From Micromussa lordhowensis (lineage: Eukaryota; Cnidaria; Anthozoa; Scleractinia; Lobophylliidae), in NCBI GenBank assembly GCA_964020085.1, contig CAXHUQ010000905.1, forward strand, positions 62,001 through 126,000: 64,000 nucleotides of DNA, read 5' to 3'. The position numbers and the translations under genes were made by a program. A model generated the notes under the pieces. It searched no databases, had not been told where the DNA came from, and saw only the letters and a list, made by a program, of their open reading frames with translations. Positions within the stretch are counted from its first letter, which is position 1. Each line of letters starts with the position of its first letter. Positions 19,846 to 34,026 of the stretch are shown in pieces.

Positions 19846-21619
19846 GGGCTAGCTAACTATGAGAAAAAACTGTCTGTCATTCGCTAGCGGGAGAGAGATT
19901 TGTTTGTGTGACTACCGGTCGATGATCATTGACGTAGGGACAACATACGGAGTGTTCGCTTACTCCTAATTGTGGCCTAGTTTGCTTGAAGTTCAATCGA
20001 TTCTCGATGTACGAAGCTCTTGTTCAGTCCATTTAGGACGATGCAGGCCTTCACAGAAAGCCATAGTTCAGCTCTCCGCTGCGGTTTTGATATGTGGAGG
20101 TTTGTGTTGACAAGACGCGAACTTTTTGTTGGAAGCACGGTTATTTTAATTGTACAATTCCTGATTGGATGAAAAGACGTTGGATGTAGTCTTTTTGGCC
20201 TCAAAAGCCATACAGGAGAGTAATTTCCTTTTAGATGGAGATGCGCAGATGGTACTCTCGAGACGACATGGCCATATTTATGCACAGTTATATATTTCGG
20301 TGCATAGTCTTAACACGGTATTCATAACATCAGACATACATCAGTTAAAAAAAAGAAAATAGGTTGTAGCGTGAACTCACTACCAGTCTATAGCCATTCA
20401 AAGTTATTTCGTGTAGTAGCACATTGATAAAGAAGGAATTACTCTGTCTTTAAGATACACAGAGCTAAATTCCTCGGCAAAGGGACGTTTCCAGCATTCA
20501 GCTGGATCCAACAATCCCAACAAGCCCGGAAGGGGCTGGCTGGCTGTCTGTCTGCCTGCCTGCCTGCCTGCCAACGAAATGGCTTGGGTGCAAACTGTGT
20601 CGATGAACGGGAACGTCCAACACATGTGGGATGCGTTGTCTGTAATACTTAAAATAAACTCACGACAGCTGAAAAACAACGCATTTCAATTCTCTTGGCA
20701 GTCTAGCAACTTGCCAAGCTCTATGCTGATCTATCGAACTAACAATTTGCTTGAATCTAGTCCATTTTAACTTGTCTGACATGCACGCACTCTCAGTCGG
20801 ACCTCCAAACTTCAAAAACTATCCACCCCGACTATTTATGCTAATATTCCCAAGGGACGTCAGGGTGGCCAAATGGTTAACGTGGTGCGCTACGAAGACA
20901 GCGAAGGTCGCAGGTCGTGGGTTCGAATCACACTACCGCATAGGGGTTATTCTCAAACTGGCTTGGGGGCCGAATAACCTCTCCCCGGCTACGTGGTACG
21001 TGGAGATTTGGGTCTGCGAACAAGGAATTACTCTCAAACTGGCTTGGGGGCCGAGTAATTCCTCCCCCAAGAAGTCCTGCGAGGTTTTTTTGGTTTTTAT
21101 TTCTGCTTGTCTTGATTTTCCTGATCATTTTTGTTCCTTTTTCCTGCTCGTAATTCCTTGTTAGTTTTGCTTTTCCCTACTTTCGGTATTTTTTTAACTT
21201 TTCATCAGCGCTAGAAACGGAAAAACAAGAAGCGTTTTGCGGCATTATGGCTTCCTAAGATTTTTAATTTAGCCCGCGGTGAAATTTGAAGTTACTTTCT
21301 TTGTTTTCTTGGCTTAAACTCACTTCTACCAAACATAGGTTGTATTTGATTTTATTTGATGTGACTTGATTGCAGAATAATTCTTCAATGATCAACTGTT
21401 TCATCAAGTCGCAACCTGCCAGAAACTACATTATCGCGTGTTCAGTGTACTATTTCTTTGGCATTTGAGATCATCTGGTTCAGAGCGACAACAACGTTTG
21501 AACTCCACGAGGGTGTTCACGTCTTAAAACATGGCCACGAACAGAGTGAAAGGAAATCTCGTCAAAGACCGACCGGTCGTGAGTAGCATTTCCTTGCTTT
21601 CTCCAATTGAGGCGTTTTC
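19846..21619 (+). repeat. Array unit 9 (1774 bp)
   Basis: First full right-subfamily unit (ttgttcAgtcc). It has two GTCT steps and four GCCT in the microsatellite, a G inside the T-run (tttttGttcc near 21133), and gaaatttGaag near 21288. Confidence 0.95.
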
Positions 21620-23393
21620 GGGCTAGCTAACTATGAGAAAAAACTGTCTGTCATTCGCTAGCGGGAGAGAGATTTGTTTGTGTGACTACCGGTCGATGAT
21701 CATTGACGTAGGGACAACATACGGAGTGTTCGCTTACTCCTAATTGTGGCCTAGTTTGCTTGAAGTTCAATCGATTCTCGATGTACGAAGCTCTTGTTCA
21801 GTCCATTTAGGACGATGCAGGCCTTCACAGAAAGCCATAGTTCAGCTCTCCGCTGCGGTTTTGATATGTGGAGGTTTGTGTTGACAAGACGCGAACTTTT
21901 TGTTGGAAGCACGGTTATTTTAATTGTACAATTCCTGATTGGATGAAAAGACGTTGGATGTAGTCTTTTTGGCCTCAAAAGCCATACAGGAGAGTAATTT
22001 CCTTTTAGATGGAGATGCGCAGATGGTACTCTCGAGACGACATGGCCATATTTATGCACAGTTATATATTTCGGTGCATAGTCTTAACACGGTATTCATA
22101 ACATCAGACATACATCAGTTAAAAAAAAGAAAATAGGTTGTAGCGTGAACTCACTACCAGTCTATAGCCATTCAAAGTTATTTCGTGTAGTAGCACATTG
22201 ATAAAGAAGGAATTACTCTGTCTTTAAGATACACAGAGCTAAATTCCTCGGCAAAGGGACGTTTCCAGCATTCAGCTGGATCCAACAATCCCAACAAGCC
22301 CGGAAGGGGCTGGTTGGCTGGCTGTCTGCCTGCCTGCCTGCCTGCCAACGAAATGGCTTGGGTGCAAACTGTGTCGATGAACGGGAACGTCCAACACATG
22401 TGGGATGCGTCGTGTGTAATACTTAAAATAAACTCACGACAGCTGAAAAACAACGCATTTCAATTCTCTTGGCAGTCTAGCAACTTGCCAAGCTCTATGC
22501 TGATCTATCGAACTAACAATTTGCTTGAATCTAGTCCATTTTAACTTGTCTGACATGCACGCACTCTCAGTCGGACCTCCAAACTTCAAAAACTATCCAC
22601 CCCGACTATTTATGCTAATATTCCCAAGGGACGTCAGGGTGGCCAAATGGTTAACGTGGTGCGCTACGAAGACAGCGAAGGTCGCAGGTCGTGGGTTCGA
22701 ATCACACTACCGCATAGGGGTTATTCTCAAACTGGCTTGGGGGCCGAATAACCTCTCCCCGGCTACGTGGTACGTGGAGATTTGGGTCTGCGAACAAGGA
22801 ATTACTCTCAAACTGGCTTGGGGGCCGAGTAATTCCTCCCCCAAGAAGTCCTGCGAGGTTTTTTTGGTTTTTATTTCTGCTTGTCTTGATTTTCCTGATC
22901 ATTTTTTTTCCTTTTTCCTGCTCGTAATTCCTTGTTAGTTTTGCTTTTCCCTACTTTCGGTATTTTTTTAACTTTTCATCAGCGCTAGAAACGGAAAAAC
23001 AAGAAGCGTTTTGCGGCATTATGGCTTCCTAAGATTTTTAATTTAGCCCGCGGTGAAATTTTAAGTTACTTTCTTTGTTTTCTTGGCTTAAACTCACTTC
23101 TACCAAACATAGGTTGTATTTGATGTTATTTGATGTGACTTGATTGCAGAATAATTCTTCAATGATCAACTGTTTCATCAAGTCGCAACCTGCCAGAAAC
23201 TACATTATCGCGTGTTCAGTGTACTATTTCTTTGGCATTTGAGATCATCTGGTTCAGAGCGACAACAACGTTTGAACTTCACGAGGGTGTTCACGTCTTA
23301 AAACATGGCCACGAACAGAGTGAAAGGAAATCTCGTCAAAGACCGACCGGTCGTGAGTAGCATTTCCTTGCTTTCTCCAATTGAGGCGTTTTC
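21620..23393 (+). repeat. Array unit 10 (1774 bp)
   Basis: Private changes: ggctggTtggctgg, gatgcgtCgtGtgtaat near 22410, and gaactTcacgag near 23278. It also has tttgatGttattt, shared with unit 14. Confidence 0.95.
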
Positions 23394-24078
23394 GGGCTAG
23401 CTAACTATGAGAAAAAACTGTCTGTCATTCGCTAGCGGGAGAGAGATTTGTTTGTGTGACTACCGGTCGATGATCATTGACGTAGGGACAACATACGGAG
23501 TGTTCGCTTACTCCTAATTGTGGCCTAGTTTGCTTGAAGTTCAATCGATTCTCGATGTACGAAGCTCTTGTTCAGTCCATTTAGGACGATGCAGGCCTTC
23601 ACAGAAAGCCAGAGTTCAGCTCTCCGCTGCGGTTTTGATATGTGGAGGTTTGTGTTGACAAGACGCGAACTATTTGTTGGAAGCACGGTTATTTTAATTG
23701 TACAATTCCTGATTGGATGAAAAGACGTTGGATGTAGTCTTTTTGGCCTCAAAAGCCATACAGGAGAGTAATTTCCTTTTAGATGGAGATGCGCAGATGG
23801 TACTCTCGAGACGACATGGCCATATTTATGCACAGTTATATATTTCGGTGCATAGTCTTAACACGGTATTCATAACATCAGACATACATCAGTTAAAAAA
23901 AAAAAAATAGGTTGTAGCGTGAACTCACTACCAGTCTATAGCCATTCAAAGTTATTTCGTGTAGTAGCACATTGATAAAGAAGGAATTACTCTGTCTTTA
24001 AGATACACAGAGCTAAATTCCTCGGCAAAGGGACGTTTCCAGCATTCAGCTGGATCCAACAATCCCAACAAGCCCGGA

Positions 24079-24109
<31 letters not shown>

Positions 24110-25174
24110 GTCTGCCTGCCTGCCTGCCAACGAAATGGCTTGGGTGCAAACTGTGTCGATGAACGGGAACGTCCAACACATGTGGGATGCGTTGTCTGTA
24201 ATACTTAAAATAAACTCACGACAGCTGAAAAACAACGCATTTCAATTCTCTTGGCAGTCTAGCAACTTGCCAAGCTCTATGCTGATCTATCGAACTAACA
24301 ATTTGCTTGAATCTAGTCCATTTTAACTTGTCTGACATGCACGCACTCTCAGTCGGACCTCCAAACTTCAAAAACTATCCACCCCGACTATTTATGCTAA
24401 TATTCCCAAGGGGCGTCAGGGTGGCCAAATGGTTAACGTGGTGCGCTACGAAGACAGCGAAGGTCGCAGGTCGTGGGTTCGAATCACACTACCGCATAGG
24501 GGTTATTCTCAAACTGGCTTGGGGGCCGAATAACCTCTCCCCGGCTACGTGGTACGTGGAGATTTGGGTCTGCGAACAAGGAATTACTCTCAAACTGGCT
24601 TGGGGGCCGAGTAATTCCTCCCCCAAGAAGTCCTGCGAGGTTTTTTTGGTTTTTATTTCTGCTTGTCTTGATTTTCCTGATCATTTTTTTCCTTTTTCCT
24701 GCTCGTAATTCCTTGTTAGTTTTGCTTTTCCCTACTTTCGGTATTTTTTTAACTTTTTATCAGCGCTAGAAACGGAAAAACAAGAAGCGTTTTGCGGCAT
24801 TATGGCTTCCTAAGATTTTTAATTTAGCCCGCGGTGAAATTTGAAGTTACTTTCTTTGTTTTCTTGGCTTAAACTCACTTCTACCAAACATAGGTTGTAT
24901 TTGATTTTATTTGATGTGACTTGATTGCAGAATAATTCTTCAATGATCAACTGTTTCATCAAGTCGCAACCTGCCAGAAACTACATTATCGCGTGTTCAG
25001 TGTACTATTTCTTTGGCATTTGAGATCATCTGGTTCAGAGCGACAACAACGTTTGAACTCCACGAGGGTGTTCACGTCTTAAAACATGGCCACGAACAGA
25101 GTGAAAGGAAATCTCGTCAAAGACCGACCGGTCGTGAGTAGCATTTCCTTGCTTTCTCCAATTGAGGCGTTTTC
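23394..25174 (+). repeat. Array unit 11 (1781 bp), dimer type A
   Basis: Type A marks: aaggGGcgtcagg upstream of the tRNA-like box A, and aactttttAtcagcg. It has a pure 13-A run near 23895 and extra GGCT copies. Confidence 0.95.
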
Positions 25175-26944
25175 GGGCTAGCTAACTATGAGAAAAAACT
25201 GTCTGTCATTCGCTAGCGGGAGAGAGATTTGTTTGTGTGACTACCGGTCGATGATCATTGACGTAGGGACAACATACGGAGTGTTCGCTTACTCCTAATT
25301 GTGGCCTAGTTTGCTTGAAGTTCAATCGATTCTCGATGTACGAAGCTCTTGTTCAGTCCATTTAGGACGATGCAGGCCTTCACAGAAAGCCATAGTTCAG
25401 CTCTCCGCTGCGGTTTTGATATGTGAAGGTTTGTGTTGACAAGACGCGAACTTTTTGTTGGAAGCACGGTTATTTTAATTGTACAATTCCTGATTGGATG
25501 AAAAGACGTTGGATGTAGTCTTTTTGGCCTCAAAAGCCATACAGGAGAGTAATTTCCTTTTAGATGGAGATGCGCAGATGGTACTCTCGAGACGACATGG
25601 CCATATTTATGCACAGTTATATATTTCGGTGCATAGTCTTAACACGGTATTCATAACATCAGACATACATCAGTTAAAAAAAAGAAAATAGGTTGTAGCA
25701 TGAACTCACTACCAGTCTATAGCCATTCAAAGTTATTTCGTGTAGTAGCACATTGATAAAGAAGGAATTACTCTGTCTTTAAGATACACAGAGCTAAATT
25801 CCTCGGCAAAGGGACGTTTCCAGCATTCAGCTGGATCCAACAATCCCAACAAGCCCGGAAGGGGCTGGCTGGCTGGCTGTCTGCCTGCCTGCCTGCCAAC
25901 GAAATGGCTTGGGTGCAAACTGTGTCGATGAACGGGAACGTCCAACACATGTGGGATGCGTTGTCTGTAATACTTAAAATAAACTCACGACAGCTGAAAA
26001 ACAACGCATTTCAATTCTCTTGGCAGTCTAGCAACTTGCCAAGCTCTATGCTGATCTATCGAACTAACAATTTGCTTGAATCTAGTCCATTTTAACTTGT
26101 CTGACATGCACGCACTCTCAGTCGGACCTCCAAACTTCAAAAACTATCCACCCCGACTATTTATGCTAATATTCCCAAGGGACGTCAGGGTGGCCAAATG
26201 GTTAACGTGGTGCGCTACGAAGACAGCGAAGGTCGCAGGTCGTGGGTTCGAATCACACTACCGCATAGGGGTTATTGTCAAACTGGCTTGGGGGCCGAAT
26301 AACCTCTCCCCGGCTACGTGGTACGTGGAGATTTGGGTCTGCGAACAAGGAATTACTCTCAAACTGGCTTGGGGGCCGAGTAATTCCTCCCCCAAGAAGT
26401 CCTGCGAGGTTTTTTTGGTTTTTATTTCTGCTTGTCTTGATTTTCCTGATCATTTTTTTTCCTTTTTCCTGCTCGTAATTCCTTGTTAGTTTTGCTTTTC
26501 CCTACTTTCGGTATTTTTTTAACTTTTCATCAGCGCTAGAAACGGAAAAACAAGAAGCGTTTTGCGGCATTATGGCTTCCTAAGATTTTTAATTTAGCCC
26601 GCGGTGAAATTTTAAGTTACTTTCTTTGTTTTCTTGGCTTAAACTCACTTCTACCAAACATAGGTTGTATTTGATTTTATTTGATGTGACTTGATTGCAG
26701 AATAATTCTTCAATGATCAACTGTTTCATCAAGTCGCAACCTGCCAGAAACTACATTATCGCGTGTTCAGTGTACTATTTCTTTGGCATTTGAGATCATC
26801 TGGTTCAGAGCGACAACAACGTTTGAACTCCACGAGGGTGTTCACGTCTTAAAACATGGCCACGAACAGAGTGAAAGGAAATCTCGTCAAAGACCGACCG
26901 GTCGTGAGTAGCATTTCCTTGCTTTCTCCAATTGAGGCGTTTTC
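25175..26944 (+). repeat. Array unit 12 (1770 bp), dimer type B
   Basis: Type B marks: tatgtgAaggtttg, and gttattGtcaaac in the first SINE hairpin loop. Also gttgtagcAtgaactc, shared with unit 14. Confidence 0.95.
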
Positions 26945-28713
26945 GGGCTAGCTAACTATGAGAAAAAACTGTCTGTCATTCGCTAGCGGGAGAGAGATTT
27001 GTTTGTGTGACTACCGGTCGATGATCATTGACGTAGGGACAACATACGGAGTGTTCGCTTACTCCTAATTGTGGCCTAGTTTGCTTGAAGTTCAATCGAT
27101 TCTCGATGTACGAAGCTCTTGTTCAGTCCATTTAGGACGATGCAGGCCTTCACAGAAAGCCATAGTTCAGCTCTCCGCTGCGGTTTTGATATGTGGAGGT
27201 TTGTGTTGACAAGACGCGAACTTTTTGTTGGAAGCACGGTTATTTTAATTGTACAATTCCTGATTGGATGAAAAGACGTTGGATGTAGTCTTTTTGGCCT
27301 CAAAAGCCATACAGGAGAGTAATTTCCTTTTAGATGGAGATGCGCAGATGGTACTCTCGAGACGACATGGCCATATTTATGCACAGTTATATATTTCGGT
27401 GCATAGTCTTAACACGGTATTCATAACATCAGACATACATCAGTTAAAAAAAAGAAAATAGGTTGTAGCGTGAACTCACTACCAGTCTATAGCCATTCAA
27501 AGTTATTTCGTGTAGTAGCACATTGATAAAGAAGGAATTACTCTGTCTTTAAGATACACAGAGCTAAATTCCTCGGCAAAGGGACGTTTCCAGCATTCAG
27601 CTGGATCCAACAATCCCAACAAGCCCGGAAGGGGCTGGCTGGCTGGCTGTCTGCCTGCCTGCCTGCCAACGAAATGGCTTGGGTGCAAACTGTGTCGATG
27701 AACGGGAACGTCCAACACATGTGGGATGCGTTGTCTGTAATACTTAAAATAAACTCACGACAGCTGAAAAACAACGCATTTCAATTCTCTTGGCAGTCTA
27801 GCAACTTGCCAAGCTCTATGCTGATCTATCGAACTAACAATTTGCTTGAATCTAGTCCATTTTAACTTGTCTGACATGCACGCACTCTCAGTCGGACCTC
27901 CAAACTTCAAAAACTATCCACCCCGACTATTTATGCTAATATTCCCAAGGGGCGTCAGGGTGGCCAAATGGTTAACGTGGTGCGCTACGAAGACAGCGAA
28001 GGTCGCAGGTCGTGGGTTCGAATCACACTACCGCATAGGGGTTATTCTCAAACTGGCTTGGGGGCCGAATAACCTCTCCCCGGCTACGTGGTACGTGGAG
28101 ATTTGGGTCTGCGAACAAGGAATTACTCTCAAACTGGCTTGGGGGCCGAGTAATTCCTCCCCCAAGAAGTCCTGCGAGGTTTTTTTGGTTTTTATTTCTG
28201 CTTGTCTTGATTTTCCTGATCATTTTTTTCCTTTTTCCTGCTCGTAATTCCTTGTTAGTTTTGCTTTTCCCTACTTTCGGTATTTTTTTAACTTTTTATC
28301 AGCGCTAGAAACGGAAAAACAAGAAGCGTTTTGCGGCATTATGGCTTCCTAAGATTTTTAATTTAGCCCGCGGTGAAATTTGAAGTTACTTTCTTTGTTT
28401 TCTTGGCTTAAACTCACTTCTACCAAACATAGGTTGTATTTGATTTTATTTGATGTGACTTGATTGCAGAATAATTCTTCAATGATCAACTGTTTCATCA
28501 AGTCGCAACCTGCCAGAAACTACATTATCGCGTGTTCAGTGTACTATTTCTTTGGCATTTGAGATCATCTGGTTCAGAGCGACAACAACGTTTGAACTCC
28601 ACGAGGGTGTTCACGTCTTAAAACATGGCCACGAACAGAGTGAAAGGAAATCTCGTCAAAGACCGACCGGTCGTGAGTAGCATTTCCTTGCTTTCTCCAA
28701 TTGAGGCGTTTTC
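26945..28713 (+). repeat. Array unit 13 (1769 bp), dimer type A
   Basis: Carries the aaggGGcgtcagg and aactttttAtcagcg marks of type A. Confidence 0.95.
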
Positions 28714-30486
28714 GGGCTAGCTAACTATGAGAAAAAACTGTCTGTCATTCGCTAGCGGGAGAGAGATTTGTTTGTGTGACTACCGGTCGATGATCATTGA
28801 CGTAGGGACAACATACGGAGTGTTCGCTTACTCCTAATTGTGGCCTAGTTTGCTTGAAGTTCAATCGATTCTCGATGTACGAAGCTCTTGTTCAGTCCAT
28901 TTAGGACGATGCAGGCCTTCACAGAAAGCCATAGTTCAGCTCTCCGCTGCGGTTTTGATATGTGAAGGTTTGTGTTGACAAGACGCGAACTTTTTGTTGG
29001 AAGCACGGTTATTTTAATTGTACAATTCCTGATTGGATGAAAAGACGTTGGATGTAGTCTTTTTGGCCTCAAAAGCCATACAGGAGAGTAATTTCCTTTT
29101 AGATGGAGATGCGCAGATGGTACTCTCGAGACGACATGGCCATATTTATGCACAGTTATATATTTCGGTGCATAGTCTTAACACGGTATTCATAACATCA
29201 GACATACATCAGTTAAAAAAAAGAAAATAGGTTGTAGCATGAACTCACTACCAGTCTATAGCCATTCAAAGTTATTTCGTGTAGTAGCACATTGATAAAG
29301 AAGGAATTACTCTGTCTTTAAGATACACAGAGCTAAATTCCTCGGCAAAGGGACGTTTCCAGCATTCAGCTGGATCCAACAATCCCAACAAGCCCGGAAG
29401 GGGCTGGCTGGCTGGCTGTCTGCCTGCCTGCCTGCCAACGAAATGGCTTGGGTGCAAACTGTGTCGATGAACGGGAACGTCCAACACATGTGGGATGCGT
29501 TGTCTGTAATACTTAAAATAAACTCACGACAGCTGAAAAACAACGCATTTCAATTCTCTTGGCAGTCTAGCAACTTGCCAAGCTCTATGCTGATCTATCG
29601 AACTAACAATTTGCTTGAATCTAGTCCATTTTAACTTGTCTGACATGCACGCACTCTCAGTCGGACCTCCAAACTTCAAAAACTATCCACCCCGACTATT
29701 TATGCTAATATTCCCAAGGGACGTCAGGGTGGCCAAATGGTTAACGTGGTGCGCTACGAAGACAGCGAAGGTCGCAGGTCGTGGGTTCGAATCACACTAC
29801 CGCATAGGGGTTATTGTCAAACTGGCTTGGGGGCCGAATAACCTCTCCCCGGCTACGTGGTACGTGGAGATTTGGGTCTGCGAACAAGGAATTACTCTCA
29901 AACTGGCTTGGGGGCCGAGTAATTCCTCCCCCAAGAAGTCCTGCGAGGTTTTTTTGGTTTTTATTTCTGCTTGTCTTGATTTTCCTGATCATTTTTTTTT
30001 CCTTTTTCCTGCTCGTAATTCCTTGTTAGTTTTGCTTTTCCCTACTTTCGGTATTTTTTTAACTTTTCATCAGCGCTAGAAACGGAAAAACAAGAAGCGT
30101 TTTGCGGCATTATGGCTTCCTAAGATTTTTAATTTAGCCCGCGGTGAAATTTTAAGTTACTTTCTTTGTTTTCTTGGCTTAAACTCACTTCTACCAAACA
30201 TAGGTTGTATTTGATGTTATTTGATGTGACTTGATTGCAGAATAATTCTTCAATGATCAACTGTTTCATCAAGTCGCAACCTGCCAGAAACTACATTATC
30301 GCGTGTTCACAGTGTACTATTTCTTTGGCATTTGAGATCATCTGGTTCAGAGCGACAACAACGTTTGAACTCCACGAGGGTGTTCACGTCTTAAAACATG
30401 GCCACGAACAGAGTGAAAGGAAATCTCGTCAAAGACCGACCGGTCGTGAGTAGCATTTCCTTGCTTTCTCCAATTGAGGCGTTTTC
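28714..30486 (+). repeat. Array unit 14 (1773 bp), dimer type B
   Basis: Type B marks, plus a private CA insertion (gcgtgttcaCAgtgtac near 30310) and tttgatGttattt, shared with unit 10. Confidence 0.95.
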
Positions 30487-32255
30487 GGGCTAGCTAACTA
30501 TGAGAAAAAACTGTCTGTCATTCGCTAGCGGGAGAGAGATTTGTTTGTGTGACTACCGGTCGATGATCATTGACGTAGGGACAACATACGGAGTGTTCGC
30601 TTACTCCTAATTGTGGCCTAGTTTGCTTGAAGTTCAATCGATTCTCGATGTACGAAGCTCTTGTTCAGTCCATTTAGGACGATGCAGGCCTTCACAGAAA
30701 GCCAGAGTTCAGCTCTCCGCTGCGGTTTTGATATGTGGAGGTTTGTGTTGACAAGACGCGAACTTTTTGTTGGAAGCACGGTTATTTTAATTGTACAATT
30801 CCTGATTGGATGAAAAGACGTTGGATGTAGTCTTTTTGGCCTCAAAAGCCATACAGGAGAGTAATTTCCTTTTAGATGGAGATGCGCAGATGGTACTCTC
30901 GAGACGACATGGCCATATTTATGCACAGTTATATATTTCGGTGCATAGTCTTAACACGGTATTCATAACATCAGACATACATCAGTTAAAAAAAAAAAAA
31001 TAGGTTGTAGCGTGAACTCACTACCAGTCTATAGCCATTCAAAGTTATTTCGTGTAGTAGCACATTGATAAAGAAGGAATTACTCTGTCTTTAAGATACA
31101 CAGAGCTAAATTCCTCGGCAAAGGGACGTTTCCAGCATTCAGCTGGATCCAACAATCCCAACAAGCCCGGAAGGGGCTGGCTGGCTGGCTGTCTGCCTGC
31201 CTGCCTGCCAACGAAATGGCTTGGGTGCAAACTGTGTCGATGAACGGGAACGTCCAACACATGTGGGATGCGTTGTCTGTAATACTTAAAATAAACTCAC
31301 GACAGCTGAAAAACAACGCATTTCAATTCTCTTGGCAGTCTAGCAACTTGCCAAGCTCTATGCTGATCTATCGAACTAACAATTTGCTTGAATCTAGTCC
31401 ATTTTAACTTGTCTGACATGCACGCACTCTCAGTCGGACCTCCAAACTTCAAAAACTATCCACCCCGACTATTTATGCTAATATTCCCAAGGGGCGTCAG
31501 GGTGGCCAAATGGTTAACGTGGTGCGCTACGAAGACAGCGAAGGTCGCAGGTCGTGGGTTCGAATCACACTACCGCATAGGGGTTATTCTCAAACTGGCT
31601 TGGGGGCCGAATAACCTCTCCCCGGCTACGTGGTACGTGGAGATTTGGGTCTGCGAACAAGGAATTACTCTCAAACTGGCTTGGGGGCCGAGTAATTCCT
31701 CCCCCAAGAAGTCCTGCGAGGTTTTTTTGGTTTTTATTTCTGCTTGTCTTGATTTTCCTGATCATTTTTTTCCTTTTTCCTGCTCGTAATTCCTTGTTAG
31801 TTTTGCTTTTCCCTACTTTCGGTATTTTTTTAACTTTTTATCAGCGCTAGAAACGGAAAAACAAGAAGCGTTTTGCGGCATTATGGCTTCCTAAGATTTT
31901 TAATTTAGCCCGCGGTGAAATTTTAAGTTACTTTCTTTGTTTTCTTGGCTTAAACTCACTTCTACCAAACATAGGTTGTATTTGATTTTATTTGATGTGA
32001 CTTGATTGCAGAATAATTCTTCAATGATCAACTGTTTCATCAAGTCGCAACCTGCCAGAAACTACATTATCGCGTGTTCAGTGTACTATTTCTTTGGCAT
32101 TTGAGATCATCTGGTTCAGAGCGACAACAACGTTTGAACTCCACGAGGGTGTTCACGTCTTAAAACATGGCCACGAACAGAGTGAAAGGAAATCTCGTCA
32201 AAGACCGACCGGTCGTGAGTAGCATTTCCTTGCTTTCTCCAATTGAGGCGTTTTC
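30487..32255 (+). repeat. Array unit 15 (1769 bp), dimer type A
   Basis: Type A marks. Shares the long pure A-run and gaaagccaGagttc with unit 11. Confidence 0.95.
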
Positions 32256-34026
32256 GGGCTAGCTAACTATGAGAAAAAACTGTCTGTCATTCGCTAGCGG
32301 GAGAGAGATTTGTTTGTGTGACTACCGGTCGATGATCATTGACGTAGGGACAACATACGGAGTGTTCGCTTACTCCTAATTGTGGCCTAGTTTGCTTGAA
32401 GTTCAATCGATTCTCGATGTACGAAGCTCTTGTTCAGTCCATTTAGGACGATGCAGGCCTTCACAGAAAGCCATAGTTCAGCTCTCCGCTGCGGTTTTGA
32501 TATGTGAAGGTTTGTGTTGACAAGACGCGAACTTTTTGTTGGAAGCACGGTTATTTTAATTGTACAATTCCTGATTGGATGAAAAGACGTTGGATGTAGT
32601 CTTTTTGGCCTCAAAAGCCATACAGGAGAGTAATTTCCTTTTAGATGGAGATGCGCAGATGGTACTCTCGAGACGACATGGCCATATTTATGCACAGTTA
32701 TATATTTCGGTGCATAGTCTTAACACGGTATTCATAACATCAGACATACATCAGTTAAAAAAAAGAAAATAGGTTGTAGCGTGAACTCACTACCAGTCTA
32801 TAGCCATTCAAAGTTATTTCGTGTAGTAGCACATTGATAAAGAAGGAATTACTCTGTCTTTAAGATACACAGAGCTAAATTCCTCGGCAAAGGGACGTTT
32901 CCAGCATTCAGCTGGATCCAACAATCCCAACAAGCCCGGAAGGGGCTGGCTGGCTGGCTGTCTGCCTGCCTGCCTGCCAACGAAATGGCTTGGGTGCAAA
33001 CTGTGTCGATGAACGGGAACGTCCAACACATGTGGGATGCGTTGTCTGTAATACTTAAAATAAACTCACGACAGCTGAAAAACAACGCATTTCAATTCTC
33101 TTGGCAGTCTAGCAACTTGCCAAGCTCTATGCTGATCTATCGAACTAACAATTTGCTTGAATCTAGTCCATTTTAACTTGTCTGACATGCACGCACTCTC
33201 AGTCGGACCTCCAAACTTCAAAAACTATCCACCCCGACTATTTATGCTAATATTCCCAAGGGACGTCAGGGTGGCCAAATGGTTAACGTGGTGCGCTACG
33301 AAGACAGCGAAGGTCGCAGGTCGTGGGTTCGAATCACACTACCGCATAGGGGTTATTGTCAAACTGGCTTGGGGGCCGAATAACCTCTCCCCGGCTACGT
33401 GGTACGTGGAGATTTGGGTCTGCGAACAAGGAATTACTCTCAAACTGGCTTGGGGGCCGAGTAATTCCTCCCCCAAGAAGTCCTGCGAGGTTTTTTTGGT
33501 TTTTATTTCTGCTTGTCTTGATTTTCCTGATCATTTTTTTTTCCTTTTTCCTGCTCGTAATTCCTTGTTAGTTTTGCTTTTCCCTACTTTCGGTATTTTT
33601 TTAACTTTTCATCAGCGCTAGAAACGGAAAAACAAGAAGCGTTTTGCGGCATTATGGCTTCCTAAGATTTTTAATTTAGCCCGCGGTGAAATTTTAAGTT
33701 ACTTTCTTTGTTTTCTTGGCTTAAACTCACTTCTACCAAACATAGGTTGTATTTGATTTTATTTGATGTGACTTGATTGCAGAATAATTCTTCAATGATC
33801 AACTGTTTCATCAAGTCGCAACCTGCCAGAAACTACATTATCGCGTGTTCAGTGTACTATTTCTTTGGCATTTGAGATCATCTGGTTCAGAGCGACAACA
33901 ACGTTTGAACTCCACGAGGGTGTTCACGTCTTAAAACATGGCCACGAACAGAGTGAAAGGAAATCTCGTCAAAGACCGACCGGTCGTGAGTAGCATTTCC
34001 TTGCTTTCTCCAATTGAGGCGTTTTC
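32256..34026 (+). repeat. Array unit 16 (1771 bp), dimer type B
   Basis: Type B marks tatgtgAagg and gttattGtcaaac, but gtagcGtgaac unlike units 12 and 14. Confidence 0.95.
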
